A stretch of DNA of 64,000 nt from Liolophura sinensis (lineage: Eukaryota; Mollusca; Polyplacophora; Chitonida; Chitonidae). The notes under the pieces are model-generated. The model did not search any database. It was not told where the DNA came from and worked only from the letters and a program-made list of their open reading frames with translations. Below, in pieces: positions 12,201 to 22,815 of the stretch. The stretch lies in contig NC_088305.1 in NCBI RefSeq assembly GCF_032854445.1, positions 11,225,606-11,289,605 of the forward strand. The letters run 5' to 3'. The position numbers and the translations under genes were made by a program. Every line of letters begins with the position of its first letter. Within the stretch, counting starts at the first letter, position 1.

Positions 12201-12590
12201 TCTTACATGTATATTACAGATTCACTTACCATTCAGCTCATTTTTAAACTTCCTGAGGGATACTTTGTCTATGCATTATTATATACAGTTGGTGAAGTGT
12301 TGACTTTTAAACTTCATGAGAGATACTTTGTCTATGTATTATTATATACACTTGGCAAAGTGTTGACTTTTAAACTTCCTGTGGGATACTTTATCTATGC
12401 ATTATTATACAGTTGGTCAAGTGTTGACTTTTTTAACTTCCTGAGGGATACTTTGTCTATGCATATATGCATTTGGTCAAACTTTTCTTTCAAGAACTCC
12501 AGGAATTCACCAGTAAAATGGGTACAGGTATGCCAAACAATTCTTACATGTATATTACAGATTCACTTACCATTCAGCTCATGGTAAGTG
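6296..12590. repeat. 63-bp tandem array with interspersed ~85-bp cassette
   Basis: Units of 63 bp (TTGACTTTTAAACTTCCTGT core) fill the intron between exons a and c; variants include an ATTGAGGGATGC type and a 60-bp type. Because 63 is a multiple of three, the plus strand keeps long open frames repeating LTFKLPVGYFVSALLYT (longest 322 codons at 9669-10637), but many units have in-frame stops. About eight copies of a conserved cassette (AATTCCAGGAATTCACCAG, then TGGGTACAGGTATGCCAAAC) interrupt the array near 8.53, 8.93, 9.09, 10.69, 11.03, 11.50, 12.16 and 12.50 kb. I treat the array as non-coding. Confidence 0.92.
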
Positions 12591-12843
12591 AGCTTAAATA
12601 AGATGTTTAAACTTCTGTATTTGCCCTAAACATTCACCCAAAAAGGTGCATTTTTACTGGCAAGTAAATGTTGTAAAATATTGCTTTTGGAGCTGAAACT
12701 TCCATTCTACCTTTCAAATAAATTCTAAGATAAACAGCACTCTCAGAATAAAAAAAATAAGTATCTTAATGATGACATTTTAGGTACAAATTAATACAGT
12801 AATTTTAATCATCAAACTGTGTTGATTTATTTGTTTATTTGTT

Positions 12844-13095
12844 AGATGTGTGTTTTACGCCGTACTCAAGAATATTTCTCTGATAAGAAGGCGGCCAGCA
12901 TTATGGTGGGAGGAAACCAGGCAGAGCCCGGGGAAACCCATGGCCATCCGTGGGTTAATGAGAGACCTTTCTATGTACAGCCGGAGACGAAACCAGCATG
13001 AGCTGGACTTGAACTCACTCGACCGCATTGGTGAGAGGCTGCTGGGTCATTAGGCTGTGCTAGTGCACTAAACAACTGAGCCACAAACTCTCCAG
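12844..13095 (-). mobile_element. SINE family 1, near full length
   Basis: Reverse orientation: tail GTTTTACGCCGTACTCAAGA at the left, and a tRNA-like head at the right ending CAACTGAGCCACAAACTCTC. B-box-like TGGACTTGAACTCACT lies near 13003. Present in both further copies at 51281-51530 and 54221-54470. Confidence 0.88.
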
Positions 13096-13439
13096 GCTAA
13101 TGTGTTGATCCTTTGTACAAATGAAGGGAAGGTTCTCTGGGGGTTGAGGGAGGTAAACTACTTGAAAAGGATGTGAGGTTTGCGCCTGTTTCAGCACAGG
13201 ACAGTAAAAAAACGTACTCGCCATTCCCTTTAGCTGGATGAAGTCCAGGTACTTGGACTGAAGTCACATTTGATGGAGTTCTCTACAAAGACAATTTTGC
13301 AGAGTTTAACTTCTATGCAGTCACGTGTGGTTGGCTTTAACTGAAGAGTTTCCTGCCTCCATTGTTAACCAATGAAAATAACGCAATATTGTATAATATT
13401 TATTTATTTACTTAACTGTTGGTTAACATCATCCACGAA

Positions 13440-15200
13440 ATACATGCGACACAGATGGTTACTGAAGCATACAGGAGTTATGTATATGGTTACTGAAGCA
13501 TACATATGTGATGTAGATGGTTACTGAAGCATACAGATGTGATGTAAATGGTTACTGAAGCATACGGATGTGATATAGATGGTTACTGAAGCATACATAT
13601 GTGATGCAGATGGTTACTGAAGCATACACATGTGATGTACATAGTTACTGAAGCATACAGATGTGATGTAAATGGTTACTGAAGCATAAACATGTGATGT
13701 ACATAGTTACTGAAGCATACAGATGTAATGTAGATGGTCACTGAAGCATAAACATGTGATGTACATAGTTACTGAAGCATACAGATGTAATGTAGATGGT
13801 CACTGAAGCATACAGACGTGATACATATGGTTACTAAAGCAAACAGATGTGATGTAGATGCTTAATGCAGCATACAGCTGTGATATACACTGTAGTATAC
13901 ACTGTAGTATACATATATGATGTGAATGGTTACTGAAGCATACACGTGATGTAGATGGCTAATGAAGCATACATATGTGATGTACATGGTTACTGTAGCA
14001 TTCAGATGTGATGTAAATGGTAACTGAAGCATACAGATGTGATGTACTTGGTTATTGAAACATTCAGATGTGTTGTAGATGCATACTGAAGTATACACAT
14101 GTGATGCAGATGGTTACTGAAGCATACATGTGGGATGTAGATGGTTACTGAAGCATACAGATGTGATGTAAATGGTTACTGAAGCATAGATGTGATGTAG
14201 ATGGTTACTGAAGCATACAGATGTCATGTAGATGGTTAGTGAAGCATACAGATGTGATGCAGATGTTTACTGAAGCATACAGATGTCATGTAGATGGTAA
14301 TGAAGCCTACATATGTGATGTAGATGGTTACTGAAACATACAGATGTGATGTAGATGGTTACTGAAGCATAGAGATGTGATGTAGATGGTTATGGAAGTA
14401 TACAGATGTAATGCAGATGGTTCCTGAAGCATACAGATGTGATGTAAATGATAACTAAAGCAAACAGATGTGATTTAGATGGTTACTGAAGTATACAGAT
14501 GTCTTGTAGATGGCTACTGAAGCATACATGTGGGATGTAGATGGTTACTGAAGCATACATATGTGAGGTAAATGGTCACTGAAGCATACATATGTGATGT
14601 AAATGGTCACTGAAGCATACAGATGTGATGCAGATGGTTAATGAAGCATACAGGTGTCATGTAGATGGTTAATGAAGTATATACAGATGTCTTGTAGATG
14701 GCTACTGAAGCATACATGTGGGATGTAGATGGTTACTGAAGCATACACATGTGATGTAAATGGTTACTGAAGCATACAGATGTGATGTAAATGGTCACTG
14801 AAGCATACAGATGTGATGCAGATGGTTACTGAAGCATACAGATGTGTTGTAGATGGTTATTGAAGCATACAGATGTGATGTAGATGGCTACTGAATCCTA
14901 CATATGTGATGTAGATGGTTACTGAAGCATACAGATGTCTTGTAGATGGTTACTGAAGCATACATGTGTCATGTAGATGGTTATGGAAGCATACAGATGT
15001 GATGTAAATGAAAATGGAAGTATACAGATGTAATACAGATGGTTCCTGAAGCATACACATGTAGATGGTTAATGAAGCATACAGATTTCATGTAGATGGT
15101 TGATGAAGCATACAGATGAGATGATGACTGATGGTTACTGAATTTTACAGATATGAAACAGATACCCATAGTCACTTCAGCATACATATGGGAATTGGCA
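13440..15200. repeat. 31-bp minisatellite, GATGGTTACTGAAGCATACA type
   Basis: Roughly 55 degenerate tandem units in the intron between exons a and c. In copy 2 the array is split in two (51885-52797 and 54830-55280) by an internal tandem duplication. Confidence 0.92.
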
Positions 15201-15583
15201 TAGATGATTTACACATAATATAAAAAGTAGGCAAAAATGAAAGGATCAGGTACATATGTTGTCTGAGGAGAAAGTACAGAGTGTGATAGTAATGCAAATC
15301 ATAGGCCTATGTTGTGCACAGATATATGTGGTATGGATATTACTGGTACAAGAGCATAGGCCTAGAGGAGGACTGCACATGCAGAACTGCTTGCTGGCAT
15401 CAATAAATTAGTTACCGTAATGAACTGTAATTATAACTTAATTATAATGAACTTAATTACACAAACAGATGATATATGATCAGCATAAATTCCACATTTG
15501 GTACAGATTATCTGAGGAAAATACAAAAATAGAAAAATAAATGTGACAAACAGGAAGTATGCAGTGCAGATTGCTCAAATTTA

Positions 15584-15745
15584 ATGAGGTGCAATAGGGA
15601 GAAAAAAAACGAGTTACATTGGGGTGGGAGAGAAAAAAAAACGAGGTACATTGGGGTGGGAGAGAAAAAAAAACGAGGTGCATATTGGGGGTGGGAACGT
15701 GGAAAAAAACGAGGTACATTGGGGTGGGAGAGAAAAAAAAACCCT
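15584..15745. repeat. Short array of ~35-bp A-rich units
   Basis: GGTGGGAGAGAAAAAAAAAC units: four here, three in copy 2 (55692-55815). A copy-number difference between the duplicates. Confidence 0.85.
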
Positions 15746-15970
15746 CCAAGTTTATTTCCTGATAATTTGTTTGCACATAGGTATGTGACATCATACACCT
15801 TCTATACACATTATATCCACACGTTATGATGTTATTAATTATTATATTAAATACGGTACCGGTACGACGAGTGGTAATTAAAGTTTAAATTGAAAATAAA
15901 ACTTGGGAAAAAGAAGAAAAACATGGACGTAGGCGTCTTTCAACATTCGTCAACTTCATTGACATCTTAC

Positions 15971-16051
15971 ATTAGATCTGCTTTTCACCAAAGAAATCAC
16001 CACTGCCATTGCGACCACAAAGCAGATGGCAAGGAGAAGAAGTGGCTCCAT
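15971..16051 (-). CDS. CYP20-like copy 1, exon a (membrane anchor)
   Basis: ATG at 16051, 27 codons, donor GTAAGA. MEPLLLLAICFVVAMAVV followed by ISLVKSRSN: a hydrophobic N-terminal anchor of about 19 residues plus basic stop-transfer, as in microsomal P450s. Identical in copy 2. Assignment rests on position, orientation and phase 0 end. Confidence 0.65.
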
Positions 16052-16535
16052 GGTTTTGACCACTGCATGTGTCTCCGTCCGCTGTGTCTATTAGTAGATG
16101 GTAAACAGTTGACACGCCTCGCTGCACGGGCATGTGATCTAGCTGACCTCTGAACCAGCATCACATGACATATCTATACTCCGTGAAGCGGTTCTGTCAA
16201 CACCAACGAACGGCTTGATCATAAATTGCTTAACAAACGTGATTTTGATTCGTCAGGAATTTACAAAACGTGTGTGTGCAGCATCGTATTCCCATAAATG
16301 TCTTCCATGAAATAGTCTCTTCAAGGAACGCAGTATAATTTGGAACTTTTTCTTGTGACCGCCGTAATCACAAAGCCGTCGCTGTCATTCGGTGGATGAG
16401 ACGGAAGACGAAAGAGTGCGCAAGCGGAAAGAGAGTGCTGTTCATTTGTGATTGCCGTAGCGTTTTTCTTGTGTTTTGTGATTAGGGCCTCACTGTGTTC
16501 AGTTTTAGTGGAAAGATATCTGAAATCCGTAGGCC
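16052..16535. promoter_or_regulatory. Divergent promoter region, copy 1
   Basis: About 480 bp between the CYP20-A start codon (minus) and the PTTG1IP start codon (plus). It is richer in CpG (e.g. GACCGCCGTAATC, AGACGGAAGACGAAAG) than its surroundings. Copy 1 carries an 8-base GGGCCTCA insertion near 16485 relative to copy 2. Promoter function is inferred from the head-to-head arrangement. Confidence 0.5.
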
Positions 16536-16689
16536 ATGATGCTTGGAGTAGTAGTGGGGTGTTTCTTGTTGCTGATAACAGCCGAAAGTGGTTTAGGTCA
16601 AAATGATACAACTACAACAACTTCAACAACTCCCCCAACGTCAGGTGGTAGTAGTTCCGTTCCAACAACGACGTTGAGTCCGCAGGAAG
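16536..16689 (+). pseudogene. PTTG1IP-like exon 1, orphan duplicate
   Basis: Same exon as 56600-56753: signal peptide MMLGVVVGCFLLLITAESGL, then a Thr/Ser/Pro-rich stretch, donor GTAAAC, phase 1. The duplication ends 836 bp downstream, before PTTG1IP exon 2, so no PSI domain or membrane segment follows. A transcript from here would need a new downstream exon. Direct splicing to CYP20-B exon c would be out of phase. Confidence 0.85.
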
Positions 16690-16914
16690 GTAAACTTTGT
16701 CATACCTACGATTGTGGTTTTATACACAAAAACAATATTTTGTGAAAATGTGACTTACGTATTATATGCAGTTGATTTTATTGTAGGATTCCGACGCTGT
16801 GTAATGCTTAATAACTTCAAGTCAGTAACTGGCGGTGTGTTGACCACACTACAGTACAGAACGTGCTGACTTAAAATCTCATCTATTTTTATCCTTTTGT
16901 CAACTGTCTTGTAG

Positions 16915-17028
16915 ATGTTCATGCCAGCCACTAAGAAAGCTGGGTACAAGGCTCTTTGCTATGATTGTGAAAATTATCCCCTCACTGTACATGGAGTCCA
17001 TCTGGATGAACTCAGCGTGACACATTAA
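16915..17028 (+). other. Conserved 37-codon ORF behind a splice-acceptor-like tract
   Basis: TTTTGTCAACTGTCTTGTAG followed by ATG; the ORF begins MFMPATKKAGYKALCYDC and ends in TAA. It is unchanged in copy 2 (56978-57091). If spliced from PTTG1IP exon 1 the frame would instead give DVHASH and stop, a possible alternative terminal exon. No homology recognised. Confidence 0.2.
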
Positions 17029-17094
17029 AATTTTGACTGACTTGAGTCCATCCTTATGTCCTAAAAAACATTGCACAGAATTCAAACTCCCACT

Positions 17095-17260
17095 TCCATT
17101 ATGCTGGTATGTGGGAAGGTCTGCCATAGACCTGCGGAGTTTTAGTCTCTGCCCGGTTTCCTCCCACCACAGGGCTGGTCCCCGTCGTATAAGTGAAGTA
17201 TTCTTGAGTACGGAATAAAATACCAATCAAATAAGTAAATCAATCCTTGCCGCTCACGAA
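17095..17260 (+). mobile_element. SINE family 1, 5'-truncated
   Basis: Body and tail (GTATAAGTGAAGTATTCTTG, ...ATACCAATCAAATAAGTAAA). Copy 2 is at 57139-57300. Confidence 0.85.
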
Positions 17261-17525
17261 TCTTGAATACTTTGATGTTAATTCACTACCTTAGCGTATG
17301 AAATTATTAACTCACTATCTTGTGGTTTTACATTAATCAGGAAACAGTGTGTTAGCCAGAATTTGGCAACCTCGCTCAATGTACCCCCCCTTCCCCTTCC
17401 AGTACATCTTGGTTCAATATATAGGTGGATAATGGATAGTAGGTGAATGCACACATTACCTTTTCAAACGCTGAGTTACATTTACAGATAAACATTTCTT
17501 AAATATGTGTATGAATATCAAGACA

Positions 17526-18949
17526 TAAGCTATAAGTCTCCTGACCCAATTAGTTTTCCGTCCTATGTATAATTAACCCGACTCAGCACATCAGCAGTCT
17601 CACAAGTTCAGGCAGGTTTAGACGAAATATTAAATGTTGAGATTGCTGCAAGCTAACGCTGCTAAAAGACCACACTTTACAGTAGCAGCTAGCAGCGCCA
17701 TTGAGCCGCCAGGCCCTACTATGCATGTTGTATATTCAACAAATACTGTAAACCCACACCGTTTAAGGGAGTCTCACACGAATCAAGTTTCAGCTAGTAA
17801 GTACTACCTGCGGTCACAGATGTTTTGGCCCTACCCAAAACTTTTCGTCCGCTGGAGATTGGAGACAACTGGCAGCTATGGACTTAAACCAACTGTGAGC
17901 ATTCTCACACCAAATGAATATATACATCACAATATACTCACAAATGACTTGCTCTGGCTCACTAGCCGAAACTTGCTTCGTGTGAGACCCTCTTTATTTG
18001 CATTATGTTTTGCGAGAGCCCCCAACCTGTCACGTCCAAACCTGTGTAAACTTGTGAGGCTAATTTAGCTTATTAATGTTCAAATGGGGACAACAGTAAA
18101 GCAACGTGATTTACAATGATAGTTACCAAAAAATTGAGTTATGTTTTAAGGAGGTGCCATCAAAAATTCCAGATGGTTATGTAAAAACCAGGCGGGGGCT
18201 GTATCCTATGCACTTTATATTCCGTAGGCTCACAAATTATTATCATTCATTTGTGCTTTATCTTCCAGACATCAAGAAAAACTACCACAGTACCTGGATT
18301 AGAGGCCTCTAATCAAGAGTGAGTATGTGAGACTGAATGTCCTGATGACATACTTTACCGGTGCAACAAGCTTTTGCCCTGTGCCACCAGATTGAAATCA
18401 AGTACAGGGCGAAACAGTACCGTTTTGAAATCAATTGATATTTCAATCCCCACAGAGTGATGAAATTGACAAACCATGAGATGATTCAGTATGATTTAAT
18501 GCTGTGAAATATATTAAATTCCATTTATAGACATTATGAAATAACATAATAGTGGATAAATTCAGGAAACAATGGTTTACATGGATAAAAACATGAATAT
18601 TTCATGATATGCTGGCTGCCATAGGTGAAATATTTTTGAGTACGACGTATCACTCCAATTGAATAAATAAATTGAAAATAAAAATAAAAAGGAGTGAATG
18701 TCCAAACATTTTGACCCCTGTAGCACAATATGGTGAAGACTGTGTACTTACATGACCTCAGTTTGTTTAATCTAAGTTCTGAAGTGAAGGAATATATAAA
18801 GAAACTTTTTGGAATGATGTCAGTATTTTTTTGCAAATGTATCAGAAATGTGAATGTTAGGATTAAACTGCTATCAATAGTAAGGAAAGAAGCCATTTTG
18901 CAGAATTATGAAGGATGAAAAAATTAGGTTTTGGTTTTATTGCTTGCTT
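17526..18949. other. Unassigned stretch between duplication breakpoint and CYP20-B
   Basis: There is no recognisable gene. It holds a 144-codon plus ORF (17634-18068) and a 68-codon one (18106-18312) with no similarity I recognise and no clear splice or composition support, plus a SINE tail at 18605-18680. The expected anchor and linker exons of CYP20-B were looked for here and not found. Confidence 0.5.
18605..18680 (+). mobile_element. SINE family 1 tail fragment
   Basis: GGCTGCCATAGGTGAAATAT, then TTTTGAGTACGACGTATCAC and an AATAAATAAA end. Confidence 0.7.
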
Positions 18950-19168
18950 GGGTGAAACACTGTTTGAATTGACATGACACCCCAGTTAGTCCTGTTATAC
19001 TGACACCAGGCCAACTAGTCCTGTTTCCTTTCTCTAACCACTCAGTGCTGAGCGCCAAGCAAGGCAGCAACAAGTACCATATGTAGTCTTTTTCATATAA
19101 CCCGACCCAGGTTTCATCCTGGGTGTCCTGACTATGAGGCAGACGCTCTAACCATTTGGTTCTGTTAT
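18950..19168 (-). mobile_element. tRNA-derived repeat, third family
   Basis: Reverse orientation. The reverse complement starts with a tRNA-like head (AATGGTTAGAGCGTCTGCCT) and a B-box-like ATGAAACCTGGGTCG. The body contains GCCAAGCAAGGCAGCAACAA. Family name not known to me. Confidence 0.5.
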
Positions 19169-19169
19169 G

Positions 19170-19432
19170 CCATGAGGCCTCTGCAGCTGAGGGGATTAGC
19201 ACAGCCCAATGGCCCAGGAGCCTCCCACCAATGCAATTGCTGCGAGTTCAAGTCCAGCTCATGCTGGCTTCGTCTACGGCCGTGACTGGGAAGGTCTGGC
19301 AGTAACTTGCTGATGGTCGTGGGTTTCCCTCGGACTCTCCCCTTTTTCCTCCCGCCATAATACTGGCTGCCATAGTATAAGTGAAATATTCTTGAGTACA
19401 GCATAAAACACCAATCAAATGAATAAATCTAT
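19170..19432 (+). mobile_element. SINE family 1 abutting a CYP20-B exon
   Basis: Near-complete: a worn tRNA-like head, TTCAAGTCCAGCTCATGCTG, and the tail TTCTTGAGTACAGCATAAAA with CACCAATCAAATGAATAAAT. Only about 15 bp separate its end from the exon c acceptor at 19447, so branch point and polypyrimidine tract are probably SINE-derived. Confidence 0.88.
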
Positions 19433-19447
19433 TCTGACATGTTTTAG

Positions 19448-19617
19448 AACGGGAAATGTTCCGCATATCGAGCGAGCGGGCAGTTTGCAGGAGTTCCTTG
19501 TTGACCTCCACGGTCAGTATGGCTCCATCGCTTCCTTCTGGATAGGACAGAAGCTGGTGGTCAGTGTAGCCAGCCCCAAACTCTTCAAGGAACAGCAGGC
19601 CGTCTTCGACAGACCAG
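19448..19617 (+). CDS. CYP20-B exon c
   Basis: Acceptor TTTTAG, donor GTGAGA, 170 nt. TGNVPHIERAGSLQEFLVDL, then HGQYGSIASFWIGQKLVVSV to VFDRP. Enters in phase 2, so an upstream coding exon is required. Confidence 0.88.
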
Positions 19618-20894
19618 GTGAGACATAAATGTAAAACACCATAACATAGAGAGTAAAACCAGAGCAGTAACGACAATGCCACAGGCGAAATACAACCGGG
19701 GACCCCTTTCACAAAACATGGAAAATCAGATTTCTTGGAACCTTTTTTCGTAAAGGGGAGGAAACTCTGCAAAAATTTGGTGAAAGTGGGCGCTGTTTTC
19801 AATATCCAACAGAGTTTTATTCTAAACTGTTTGTCTAAATGCTTAAATAGTAGCAAATTGGACGGATCCTGACATGGTGGATTAAGAAGAGTTCGCTAAA
19901 TGAAGTATGCAGCGATGTTAACTGCAATGTATTAGATGTCACTTGTTTAGAATCATTCAAGCTTCAATATTGTCATCACATTTCATATACAAACACATCA
20001 AAACAACAGATCTACTGCAGCGCATTTCCTGGTTTTCAAGTTTTCCCTAACTGACAATTCCTCTACAAAATGACGTTGCCACTTTACAGTATGGTAGGGC
20101 TACTTGCCTATCTTTTAACTTGGCACTATTTGGGGATAGTCATAATTAGCAGCAAACTGTCATCATTTTTAGCTCACCTTGCAAAATAAGGAGAGGTATA
20201 GTGAGAGGGGGATCAGGCCGTCAGTGGTGGCGGTGTCCAGTTTGGTTAAAGTTGTTGGCCAATCATAGGGTTGCAGTGGCCACCCATAGTACACAATCAT
20301 CGGTAGCGATTTGCACTTGAAAAACCAGGGAAATCTTTCACCTCATAGCTAAAAATTTTGCTTAGCTATTCGCAGGGTTGCAGATGCTTTCCATAGTACA
20401 TGGATTTCCAAAAGTACTTCAAGATTTGCATATCAAAGACCTCTGTGCTTAAATTGTGCACTAACTCCCCAAAGCGTTTTTTACCATCACAATGTGAACA
20501 AAGTACGAGGCTAAACGAAACACAGATAGATCGATGGAAATTGGGTGAAAGCGTTTTTGTGGCTTCTCCATTTATTTCTGTACAAGTTCATGTCGAAACA
20601 AGTAGATGAGGAGTGTAAGAAAGGACAAGAACAAGACAGGCCATCAAGGTGAATCGAAGAGATTCTCATTAAGATGGTGTTTCACAATGATTTACAACCC
20701 CATAACATATGCAATCACTGCTGCAATCCTTACACATGTGATAAACAGTCATAGCTGTGACAGTGTAATAATTTTGGCTTTTCTTGCTGATTTAATGTTC
20801 AGATTTTATCACTATATAATTAGAGAATAATGTGTATGGCAGTGTCAATCATTCTATGTTTGTTGGTTTGGAGGTCAATATTTGCCTACTTTAC

Positions 20895-20986
20895 ACGTAC
20901 ATGCACCCTAAGGATTCCTCCGTCGTCATATGACTGAAAAATTGTTGAGTACGACGTTAAACCCCAAGCACTCACTCACTCTAATT
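20895..20986 (+). mobile_element. SINE family 2 tail fragment
   Basis: ATGCACCCTAAGGATTCCTC, then GAAAAATTGTTGAGTACGAC and AAACCCCAAGCACTCACTCA. Same tail as 35590-35700. Confidence 0.75.
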
Positions 20987-21201
20987 AGTTTTCTGTAGTT
21001 TGAAAAGTTACATATATGTATATTCACATCGAATAGCAGTAGGTTTTATTTACATAATCAACATTTTAAATATAAAAAATATTGTTAGTCTAAAATCTAT
21101 TTTGTCTTTGGCAATTTCCGTAAAATCAGTGTACAAAATTACGAGATGTTACTGCTTTTCATGTAATGGAGCTAATAAGACTGTTAGTTATTGTTTTTCA
21201 G

Positions 21202-21347
21202 TGGAGCTAATGAGATTGTTTCGGCCCCTGTTTGGATCAAGTAGTATCCCCTTCACAAACAAGGCAGATGGCCAAACACGACGGACCAAGTACGACAAAG
21301 TCTTTACAAGAAGCGCCTTCAAGAACAGCTATGCCATTTTCCACAAG
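21202..21347 (+). CDS. CYP20-B exon d
   Basis: Acceptor TTTTTCAG, donor GTATTG, 146 nt. VELMRLFRPLFGSSSIPFTN, then RRTKYDKVFTRSAFKNSYAI to FHK. Confidence 0.87.
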
Positions 21348-22112
21348 GTATTGGGCATTTTTTTATGTCTACTGGCAATGTTTTAACGTAAAAAGTTTAT
21401 CTTTCAGTTTTTTGGGGTTTTTTTTTTGTGGTCTGCGAGATGCGACCTCAATCCTGTCCTGTTTACAGTCCCATATGTAGCGCATGTCAGACACGGAAAT
21501 GTTCTTGTCAGTAACTTGTCAAAGGTCGATGGTTTAAACCTGGTCTTCCAGGTTGCTTCACATGTAAAACTGACTACCTATGTGTGTATGAAGTAAATTC
21601 TTGAACAATTAAGTGAATAAGGAAATATGTGTTGAGGAGATAAGACATTGATTCTAGGATGTCTGTAAAGCTATTCATACGCAGTATTAAAATCTTTTGC
21701 TATTTGTGTGTGTGTTTTCTTTCCTTTTTTTTTTTTTAAACATTTTATTAGTATTTGTTACGGGTACTTTCTAAAATTTGAATTTATTTTTTCCTGGGCA
21801 GTATGTGAAAAAATTTGTCCTTTAAAACAAAGACAAAATTTGTGCTAGACCTGCTGGTGGTTTTATTTATTGAAAAAAAAAAAAAATCATTAATTTATGA
21901 CTGTTTAATGTCCATTCAGTTTTTATATGCTTATATATGTTCCACGATTTTGAGTAATTTTTCTTTTGGTTTTGAGGGTTAAAACGTGATCAGGTCTGAA
22001 TATATGTTGGGATGTTTGTCATTATCCCCCATAACTGCCGAATTGGGAGGGTGTATTTGCTTTAGTAAACGCTTCAAGGAGCATCTAGGTATTATGTTTG
22101 CATTATGTTTAG

Positions 22113-22280
22113 GTTTCCGCAGACTTGTCCACCAAATGGTCGACAATGTCAGATGAGCAGCACATCCCGCTGACTCGGCACATGTTGGCACTCTCCTTCA
22201 AGATCCTCATGTGGACGCTGGTCGGAGACTACTTCAAAGACGACAAGAAACTTCTGGAATTCAGGAAGAATTTTGATGTG
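22113..22280 (+). CDS. CYP20-B exon e
   Basis: Acceptor TGTTTAG, donor GTATGT, 168 nt (one codon fewer than CYP20-A). VSADLSTKWSTMSDEQHIPL, then RHMLALSFKILMWTLVGDYF to NFDV. Confidence 0.88.
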
Positions 22281-22733
22281 GTATGTAACATATCAAACAG
22301 TTTGAAACTTTTGATTTTGCTTTCAATTCTGCATTATTCCCAGCTTTACTCTCATCCATGTTGATTTTGTTTGACTTTTGAGTTATCCCCCCTTATTCTG
22401 CTTCATTTTGATCTGGTTTGACTTCTGAGTTATCCCCCCTTATACCCTCTCTGTAGATCAACGCACTTAACAGACACGTCTCTTCCTGTTGCTTTTGTGT
22501 ATATTAACATTGTGGTGTACATGTTTATTTTCCAGTAAAGGTGAAATATGAATGTACATTTCAAAGTAAACTAAAATATGATTGGTTACCAGAAATTGTG
22601 AGAGATATTTAAATTGGACTGAACAGAGTTCCCACTTATTCTCCATTTGTAAAACAGAGCACTTTTCCCTCAATCACCGTGTGTAGACCCAAATGCTTTA
22701 TGTGAACTTGTTCTCTGTTAATTTCTGTTTCAG

Positions 22734-22815
22734 TGCTGGTCCATCACAGAGGAGTCTTTGCTTGCTGAGAGCTTCCCAGAAGAGGGCAGTCAACAGTTCA
22801 AGAGGTTCAGTCAAG
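22734..22815 (+). CDS. CYP20-B exon f
   Basis: Acceptor TGTTTCAG, donor GTAAAA, 82 nt, leaving in phase 1. CWSITEESLLAESFPEEGSQ to FKRFSQ. The in-frame match to copy 2 of CYP20-A exposes the deletion in copy 1. Confidence 0.85.

Larger units (their letters stand above)
35..16051 (-). pseudogene. CYP20-like P450, duplicated 5' part (copy 1), frameshifted
   Basis: These are the minus-strand exons of a cytochrome P450 that matches the CYP20 family in exon phases and sequence: a 15971-16051, c 5416-5585, d 4537-4682, e 3596-3766, f 2413-2490, g 877-1059, h 35-155. All have AG acceptors and GT donors. Exons i-k (K helix, PERF, heme loop) would lie left of base 1, if present. Compared with copy 2, exon f lacks one C in the run near 2456-2458. 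It is therefore 78 rather than 79 nt, and exon g is read out of frame to a TAA at 1026-1024 after 11 codons. Replacements elsewhere include Ala for Asp after KW in exon e, and Leu/Phe and His/Tyr in exon d. Seen: frameshift. Inferred: non-functional unless splicing rescues the phase. It may instead be an allele or an assembly duplicate. Confidence 0.8.
1..17525 (+). repeat. Segmental duplication, copy 1 (direct; partner 37843-57585)
   Basis: Base 1 onward aligns colinearly with 37843 onward. All exons, introns, SINE fragments and minisatellites appear in the same order and orientation, with scattered substitutions and array-length differences. The right breakpoint is sharp: both copies read up to ATCAAGACA (17525 here, about 57585 in copy 2) and then diverge completely. 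The left end is not in the window. Net length differs by about 2.2 kb, mostly because copy 2 has an extra internal tandem duplication. Copy 1 also lacks about 105 bp present at 40977-41082. Carried genes: the 5' part of CYP20-A, the divergent promoter and PTTG1IP exon 1. A haplotig or assembly duplication is an alternative to a real genomic event. Confidence 0.95.

Noticed and set aside
6296-12590. CRISPR-like or regulatory repeat array
   Set aside because: Units are contiguous 63-mers without unique spacers; the interspersed element is itself repetitive and the context is an animal intron.
15890-16153. Plus-strand 87-codon ORF (also 55961-56224)
   Set aside because: Antisense shadow of the CYP20 anchor exon and its leader; the minus-strand reading has start, anchor and donor.
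16930-16945. AAGAAAGCTGGGT identical to part of a recombination-cloning attB2 site
   Set aside because: Only 13 bases match, the flanks are host-like and the sequence is present in both duplicates; vector contamination is not supported.
17634-18068. 144-codon plus ORF as a gene or retroelement exon
   Set aside because: No motif or family recognised, no splice context, and it follows a breakpoint in otherwise non-coding DNA; kept only as an unassigned stretch.
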